A DNA stretch of 64,000 nt, taken from positions 1,054,001 through 1,118,000 of the forward strand of contig OY969812.1 in the NCBI GenBank assembly GCA_963703335.1. The letters run 5' to 3'. This DNA comes from VRUE01 sp963703335 (GTDB lineage Bacteria; Actinomycetota; Thermoleophilia; Solirubrobacterales; 70-9). Made by a program: the position numbers and the translations under genes. Shown here piece after piece: positions 59,742-64,000 of the stretch; positions within the stretch are counted from its first letter, which is position 1, and every line of letters starts with the position of its first letter. A model generated the notes under the pieces. The model saw only the letters and a list, made by a program, of their open reading frames with translations. It had not been told where the DNA came from and ran no database searches.

Positions 59742-60787
59742 CAGCCTGAGGTGGAGACCCCGAGTTCGGTCTCGATTTTGGCGACCGAGCCCGTTTCGTC
59801 ATCGAAGAACTCGTCGTTGACCTTGCTCCAGCCACCGAACTGGCTGATCTTGAAGAGTTCCTTCGGGGTCGGGAACTGTTTCGCGTCGACCAGTTTCGGG
59901 TTGACCGGGCGGTAGCCGTTTTCGGCCCAGATTTCCTGTCCCTCATCTGACCAGATGAAGTCGAGGAAATCCTGTGCCGCCGGCTCCGGCGCGTCTTTGG
60001 TGACAGCGATCGGAGTTTCGATCAGGATCGTCGAGGGCGGCACGACGTATTCGAGGTCTTCGCCTTCCTCTTCGGCCTTGATCGCCTCGTTCTCATAGCC
60101 GAGCAGGACGTCGCCCTGGCCTTGGGTGAAGGCGGCGAGCGCATCGCGGGCGCTGCCCGGCTGCGCGACCGTCTTTTCAAGCAGGGTCTTGACGCCGGCG
60201 AGCGCCTCGTCGGGCGAGGAGCCCTCGTTGATCAAGGTCCCGTAGACGGCCATGATGTTCCAGCGGGCCGCTCCGGAGCTGAACGGGTTCGGAGTGACCA
60301 CGTCGACGTCCTTGCTCAGCACGTCGTCGAGTGTCTGGATTCCCTCCGGGTTGCCCTTGCGGACGCTGATCACGACGATCGAGTCCTGGGCGATGCCGCC
60401 GTAGGGCTGCTTGTCCCAGCCCTTGGCGACGATCCCGCCTTCTTCGACCAGCCGTTCCATGTCGCCGGCCTGGGCAAAGTGGACGACGGAGGCGGGCTGG
60501 CCCGCGACCACGGCGCGGCTCTGGTCACCGGAGGCGCCGAAGGAGTTGCTGAAGCTGACGCCGCTGCCCGCGGAGGTCTTCTCGAATGCCGGCTCCAGGT
60601 CTTCCTGGTAGACGGCTTCCGGTGTGGAGTAGCCGACCACGTCGAGCTTGCCGCCCCCCGAGGAGGAGCCGCTGCTCTCGTCGCTGCTGCTTCCACATCC
60701 GGCGATCACAGCCGCCAGGGCCAACAGAGCGGCCAGGAGAGCCGCGTTGACGCTGCGCCGCCGGGTTACCTTGCGAGCGTTCCGCAT
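59741..60787 (-). CDS. sbp: Sulfate-binding lipoprotein
   Basis: 348 residues. Signal peptide SVNAALLAALLALAAVIAGC with lipobox IAGC, then a Ser/Gly linker. Sbp/CysP-type binding fold: VVGYSTPEAVYQEDLEPAFE, VSFSNSFGASGDQSRAVVAG, ISVRKGNPEGI and TPNPFSSGAARWNIMAVYGT (about 202-221), with QGDVLLGYENEAI; these cover the known sulfate-contacting Ser and backbone segments. First gene of the four-gene sulfate operon, ribosome site AAAGGAAT nearby. Two copies of the 13-bp motif lie 20-50 bp upstream. Confidence 0.93.
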   Translation of the reverse strand: MRNARKVTRRRSVNAALLAALLALAAVIAGCGSSSDESSGSSSGGGKLDVVGYSTPEAVYQEDLEPAFEKTSAGSGVSFSNSFGASGDQSRAVVAGQPASVVHFAQAGDMERLVEEGGIVAKGWDKQPYGGIAQDSIVVISVRKGNPEGIQTLDDVLSKDVDVVTPNPFSSGAARWNIMAVYGTLINEGSSPDEALAGVKTLLEKTVAQPGSARDALAAFTQGQGDVLLGYENEAIKAEEEGEDLEYVVPPSTILIETPIAVTKDAPEPAAQDFLDFIWSDEGQEIWAENGYRPVNPKLVDAKQFPTPKELFKISQFGGWSKVNDEFFDDETGSVAKIETELGVSTSG

Positions 60788-60807
60788 AGAAAGGAATCCT
60801 TTCTTTC

Positions 60808-60837
60808 TTGACTGATTTAGTTTTTTGACTGACTTAG
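60808..60837 (-). promoter_or_regulatory. Direct repeat of the 13-bp motif upstream of the sulfate operon
   Basis: TTGACTGATTTAG (60808-60820) and TTGACTGACTTAG (60825-60837) on the plus strand, 17-bp period, in an AT-rich stretch just ahead of the sbp ribosome site. Similar sequences precede pstS and a small gene. A dimeric regulator spanning the two copies, or repeated promoter elements, are both possible. Confidence 0.45.
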
Positions 60838-60911
60838 TTCTAAAGAAGATCGGCAGGGTAGCACAATGTCGATCAGCAAAGTCGTAAATGCGGTGCGGAT
60901 GAGGTGCTCGA

Positions 60912-60952
60912 CGCCCCGGGGGCCCACCCTGCGTGGCAGGCGCCCCGGGGCG
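60912..60952. repeat. GC-rich hairpin in the sbp-PBP intergenic region
   Basis: CGCCCCGGGG (60912-60921) pairs with CCCCGGGGCG (60943-60952), with an inner CCAC/GTGG. It lies about 130 bp after the end of the penicillin-binding-protein gene on the minus strand. The rest of the 292-bp gap shows only the sbp upstream motifs. Confidence 0.45.
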
Positions 60953-61079
60953 GGATCAGGTTCGCCCGGAGTCTGCTGACGACCTCAGGCGATACCGACC
61001 CTGAATAGTTGAACGATCCTGATCGACAAAAGTCAGCCGAGACCCTTGGCTAGGCCGACGATTTCGAGAGCGGTCGCGT

Positions 61080-63224
61080 TCAGTGGGGGCTGGAGATGCC
61101 GCCCCCAACCGCCGGGGGCGGCGCAGGAGCCGCTTCGGGGGCTGGTTCGGGCGCTGCTTCCGGAGCCGGGGCGGCTTCCGGCGCAGGTTCGGGCGCTTCG
61201 TCGCCGCCTTTGCCTTTGTCCTGTTTCGACGGCTCGTCGGTCGATTCTTCTTCTTCGTATTCGTTGTATTCGTATTCACTTGACCCGGACGAGCCCGAGG
61301 TGTGATCACTGTCTAGACCGGAGAGCTCGGGCAGGGCCGAGGGTTCGGGGAATTCCGGGCAGTCGCCGGCGACGGCAGCTTCCATGAAGGAGCGCCAGAT
61401 CGGCCCCGCCGTTGGCCCGCCGAAGCCGGTCGCTTCGCGCGACTGCGGGTGGCCGACCCAGACCGCGGTCGAGTAGAGCGGCGTGTAGCCGACGAACCAG
61501 GCGTCGGATAGGTCCTCCGAGGTTCCCGTCTTGCCGGCCTCGGCAGAGCAGCCCATGTAGGTGTAACCGGCGCCGGTGCCCTGGGTGATCACGCCCTCGA
61601 GCAACCGGGTCACTTCATATGCCTGGCCCTCGGTGAGCACGCGCTCGCCCGAGTCGGGATCGGTTTCCTCGACCTTGCCGTCGGGGAACTCCACCCGGCT
61701 GATCGCGGTCGGCTCGTGGTGGATGCCGCCGCTGGCCAGGGTCGCGTAGCCGTCGGCCTGTTCGAGCGGCGTGACGCCGATCGCGAGACCGCCGATCGCC
61801 TCCGCCGGCACCGATTCGAGCGGCGCTTCGATGCCCATTTCGTGGGCAGTCTCGGTGACGTTTTCAGGGCCGACGTCGAGGTCGAGCTGGGCGAAGATGA
61901 CGTTGACCGACTCCCAGGTCGCCGAGGCAAGCGACATTGTGCCGCCGCCGGGCTCGGCGTTGTTCACCGTCCAGGTGCCGCCGCCGGGAGTTTCCAGCGT
62001 CTTCGGCGAGGTTCCGTCGTAGTACGTGGTGTCAGGGTCGACCCCCTGCTTGATCGCGGTCGCCAGCACGTAGGTCTTGAACGACGAACCGGGCTGGCGG
62101 TGGGCCTGCCAGGCGTAGTTGAATTCGTTTTCGCTTTCGAAGCCTTCGGTCGAGGCAAGCGCGACGATCTCACCGGTGGAGGGATCGACCGACGCCAACC
62201 CCGCGGCCGGGCCGCCTTCCGCGTAACAGACGCTGCAGGAATCGACCGCTTCCTGCGCCCGTTCCTGCAGTTCGGGATCGATCGTCGTGTAGGCCTTGAG
62301 GCCACCGTTGCGCACCGTGTTGATCCCGTATTTGTCGATCAGCTCCTGCTGGACGAGGTCGAAGAGGAACGGATCGTGGATCACCCGATACTTGTGGCCG
62401 GGGCTGAGGCCGAGACCGCTGCTCAACGCCTGCCGGTATTCCGCCCCGTCGATGTAGCCCTCCTCGTGCATTGCGTCGAGCACCTCGTTGCGGCGCTGGA
62501 TGGCGGCATGCGGGTCGAGGAACGGGTTGTATTCAGAGGGCGCCTGGGGCAGTCCCGCGATCAACGCCGATTCGATCAGGCCAAGGTCCTTGGCGGGCAT
62601 GCCGTAGTAGGTCTGCGCGGCCGCCTCGACTCCGACCGCGGTCTCCCCTTCGACCGTGCCGTAGGGCGCCGTGTTGAGGTAGGCGGTGAGGATCCAGTCC
62701 TTCGTGTGGGCGTCCTCCATCTCGTAGGCGAGGTGCGCTTCGATCAGCTTTCGCTTGATCGTCTCCTGCGGATTCTGGATGTAGAGGTTGCGGACCAGCT
62801 GCTGAGTGATCGTCGAGGCGCCCTGCACCGGCTTGCCGCCGGCGAGCAGGTCCTTCCAGGCGGCGCGGGCGATGCCGGCCGGGTCAAGCGCGCCGTGATT
62901 GAAGTAGTTCTTGTCCTCGATCGCGACGGTCGCGTCGCGGAGCGTTTGCGGCATCGCCCTGCCCGGCACCGGCTGGCGGATGTTTTCGGCCTGGATGAAG
63001 CCGATCAGGCTGCCGTCAGCCGCGTAGATCGCCGAGGAGCGGCCCTTCTGCACCGGTTTGAGGCTGGACAGCGGCGGCGCCGACTCATATACGTCGACCG
63101 CCCAGCCGCCGGCGACCCCGCCCGCGACCAGGGCCACAGCGACCACGACCCCCAGCGGGACCGTGACCTTCTTCCACCTCGAGGTATGAGACTTGCGCCT
63201 GCGCAGGCGCGTGCGGCGAGCCAT
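61080..63224 (-). CDS. Class A penicillin-binding protein (transglycosylase/transpeptidase)
   Basis: 714 residues. Short basic cytoplasmic tail, one membrane anchor PLGVVVAVALVAGGVAGGWA (about 23-42), GT51 transglycosylase domain (AIEDKNYFNHGALDPAGIAR near 100-119; GASTITQQLVRNLYIQNP) and a transpeptidase domain with S-x-x-K in QPGSSFKTYV (about 371), S-x-N in ESVNVIF and K-T-G in AGKTGTSEDL. The C-terminal ~90 residues are acidic then Pro/Ala/Glu repeats. Polymerises and cross-links peptidoglycan. Monocistronic; divergent from the VOC gene. Confidence 0.95.
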   Translation of the reverse strand: MARRTRLRRRKSHTSRWKKVTVPLGVVVAVALVAGGVAGGWAVDVYESAPPLSSLKPVQKGRSSAIYAADGSLIGFIQAENIRQPVPGRAMPQTLRDATVAIEDKNYFNHGALDPAGIARAAWKDLLAGGKPVQGASTITQQLVRNLYIQNPQETIKRKLIEAHLAYEMEDAHTKDWILTAYLNTAPYGTVEGETAVGVEAAAQTYYGMPAKDLGLIESALIAGLPQAPSEYNPFLDPHAAIQRRNEVLDAMHEEGYIDGAEYRQALSSGLGLSPGHKYRVIHDPFLFDLVQQELIDKYGINTVRNGGLKAYTTIDPELQERAQEAVDSCSVCYAEGGPAAGLASVDPSTGEIVALASTEGFESENEFNYAWQAHRQPGSSFKTYVLATAIKQGVDPDTTYYDGTSPKTLETPGGGTWTVNNAEPGGGTMSLASATWESVNVIFAQLDLDVGPENVTETAHEMGIEAPLESVPAEAIGGLAIGVTPLEQADGYATLASGGIHHEPTAISRVEFPDGKVEETDPDSGERVLTEGQAYEVTRLLEGVITQGTGAGYTYMGCSAEAGKTGTSEDLSDAWFVGYTPLYSTAVWVGHPQSREATGFGGPTAGPIWRSFMEAAVAGDCPEFPEPSALPELSGLDSDHTSGSSGSSEYEYNEYEEEESTDEPSKQDKGKGGDEAPEPAPEAAPAPEAAPEPAPEAAPAPPPAVGGGISSPH

Positions 63225-63265
63225 TCGTCTGCAAATTGTAGGGAGGCCGCTAGGCTGCGAAGCCG

Positions 63266-63643
63266 ATGGCGAAGTTCTTGCACACCTGCTACCGGATCGG
63301 CGACATCGACCGCTCGGTCGCCTTCTACGAAAAGATCGGCTTCGAAGTGGCCGGCCGCATGCCGATCGGCGACGAGGCGATCAACATCTTCATGAACTTG
63401 CCCGGCGAAGACCCGGTCCTCGAGCTGACCTACAACCACGGCGTCACCGGCTACGAGCACGGCACCGGCTACAACCACATCGCCCTCATGGTCGACGACC
63501 TCGACGCCACCCTCGAGGGCCTCGCCGCCGAAGGCATCGAGCCCGAAAAGCCCCCCTACCGCCCCGGCGGCCGCACCGAGGGCCACCTCATCTGTTTCCT
63601 CCGCGACCCCGACGGCTACCGCATCGAGCTGATCGGCGCCTAG
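63266..63643 (+). CDS. VOC superfamily protein, glyoxalase I-like
   Basis: 125 residues, one glyoxalase fold made of two beta-alpha-beta-beta-beta modules. Metal-site candidates: His6 (KFLHTCYRIGDIDRSVAFYE), Glu near 56 in PVLELTYNHG, His in GYNHIALMVDDLDATLEGLA (about 70) and Glu in DPDGYRIELIG. Matches lactoylglutathione-lyase length and layout, including YEKIGFEV. Since actinobacteria use mycothiol, the natural thiol may differ; that is inference. Confidence 0.9.
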   Translation: MAKFLHTCYRIGDIDRSVAFYEKIGFEVAGRMPIGDEAINIFMNLPGEDPVLELTYNHGVTGYEHGTGYNHIALMVDDLDATLEGLAAEGIEPEKPPYRPGGRTEGHLICFLRDPDGYRIELIGA

Positions 63644-63741
63644 CAATAGAGCCTGCACGGCCCCGACCGACCGTAACCGCGTCGCGGGCTTCGGTGTATC
63701 CCTCTTGTAACTATTCGCATTATCTCCCTTAGGAGGAAGAG

Positions 63742-63975
63742 ATGGAGACGATCAAGCGGCTCGAGCCCATTGCTCTGCTGGCCATGGTCCTCGGAGCTCT
63801 CAACTGGGGAATGGTCGGCCTGTTCGACACGAACGTGATCTCGGACGTCTTCGGGAGCGGCACGCTCACCGACGTCGTCTACGTCGTCGTCGGCGTCTGC
63901 GGCCTCCTCTACATCCCGAGGTTGCTCGACAACCTCCACATCAGTCACCACACGCCGCACGCGCGCGGCGCCTAA
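63742..63975 (+). CDS. DUF378 membrane protein
   Basis: 77 residues. Strong ribosome site TTAGGAGGAAGAG precedes ATG 63742. Two membrane spans, LLAMVLGALNWGMVGLF (with the DUF378 hallmark G-A-L-N-W-G) and VVYVVVGVCGLLYIPRLL, then a His-rich tail LHISHHTPHARGA. Function unknown. The last 25 bp of the window after it hold nothing. Confidence 0.88.
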   Translation: METIKRLEPIALLAMVLGALNWGMVGLFDTNVISDVFGSGTLTDVVYVVVGVCGLLYIPRLLDNLHISHHTPHARGA

Positions 63976-64000
63976 GCGCGGCGCCGGTTTACGGGGGACA

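Overview
The window is very GC-rich and densely coded. Gene content points to an actinobacterium, most likely of the Thermoleophilia (Solirubrobacterales-like): ergothioneine genes egtB/egtD, an F420-type luciferase-like oxidoreductase, a DUF5679 mini zinc ribbon, DUF2332 and DUF6328 proteins, a GGDEF-like protein with long D-Q-x-A-S repeats, and many GTG starts. This placement is an inference from gene families, not from a marker tree.

Layout. 1-7.6 kb: egtD (cut by the left edge) and egtB, an SDR dehydrogenase, a pilin-leader protein, the three-gene proton-translocating transhydrogenase pntAA-pntAB-pntB, and an LLM oxidoreductase. 7.6-15.3 kb: a CtpE-like P-type ATPase, then a leftward catabolic block (thiolase, enoyl-CoA hydratase, Baeyer-Villiger-type monooxygenase, thioesterase) interrupted by a complete 1,175-bp IS481-like element with 8-bp target duplications. 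15.4-20.7 kb: small proteins, an ECF sigma/anti-sigma/lipoprotein trio, a frameshifted acyltransferase, PAS, metallo-beta-lactamase and HD-domain proteins. 21.2-26.9 kb: methylthioadenosine salvage (nucleoside phosphorylase plus deaminase) and an osmoprotectant ABC operon whose ATPase gene carries a frameshift. 27-33.8 kb: MarR/MFS pair, a 490-bp gene-free gap holding a tRNA-like RNA and a partner hairpin, a DUF1800/DUF1501/cupredoxin secretion operon and a DUF2332 gene. 33.8-47.7 kb: ahcY, an orphan 574-residue protein of unknown family, a voltage-gated-type channel with an altered filter, acs, a GGDEF-like protein, an MBL-rhodanese fusion, an NlpC/P60 hydrolase, a cupredoxin, an RNA methyltransferase and an FAD oxidoreductase. 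47.8-54 kb: pstSCAB continuing without a gap into four small/unknown genes. 54-64 kb: small secreted proteins, a PhoD-like phosphatase (frameshifted), the sulfate ABC operon, a class A penicillin-binding protein, a VOC protein and a DUF378 membrane protein.

Themes. Phosphate (pst, PhoD-like) and sulfate (cys) uptake sit close together and share a 13-bp sequence ahead of their first genes. Sulfur/methyl metabolism recurs (egtBD, MTA salvage, ahcY, MBL-rhodanese). Long perfect hairpins of at least three repeated families are scattered through the window, two of them lying inside reading frames.

The most unusual items are: (1) an 8/4-configured, long-variable-arm tRNA-like RNA at 28897-28986 whose anticodon arm is perfectly complementary over 17 nt to the loop of a hairpin 100 nt downstream; (2) the four-gene tail of the pst operon ending in a phosphoesterase-fold protein that appears to have lost its catalytic residues; (3) dispersed hairpin repeats, one of which has been absorbed in frame into a deaminase gene. 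Three genes each need a single-base correction to read through, so sequence error must be excluded before calling them pseudogenes.
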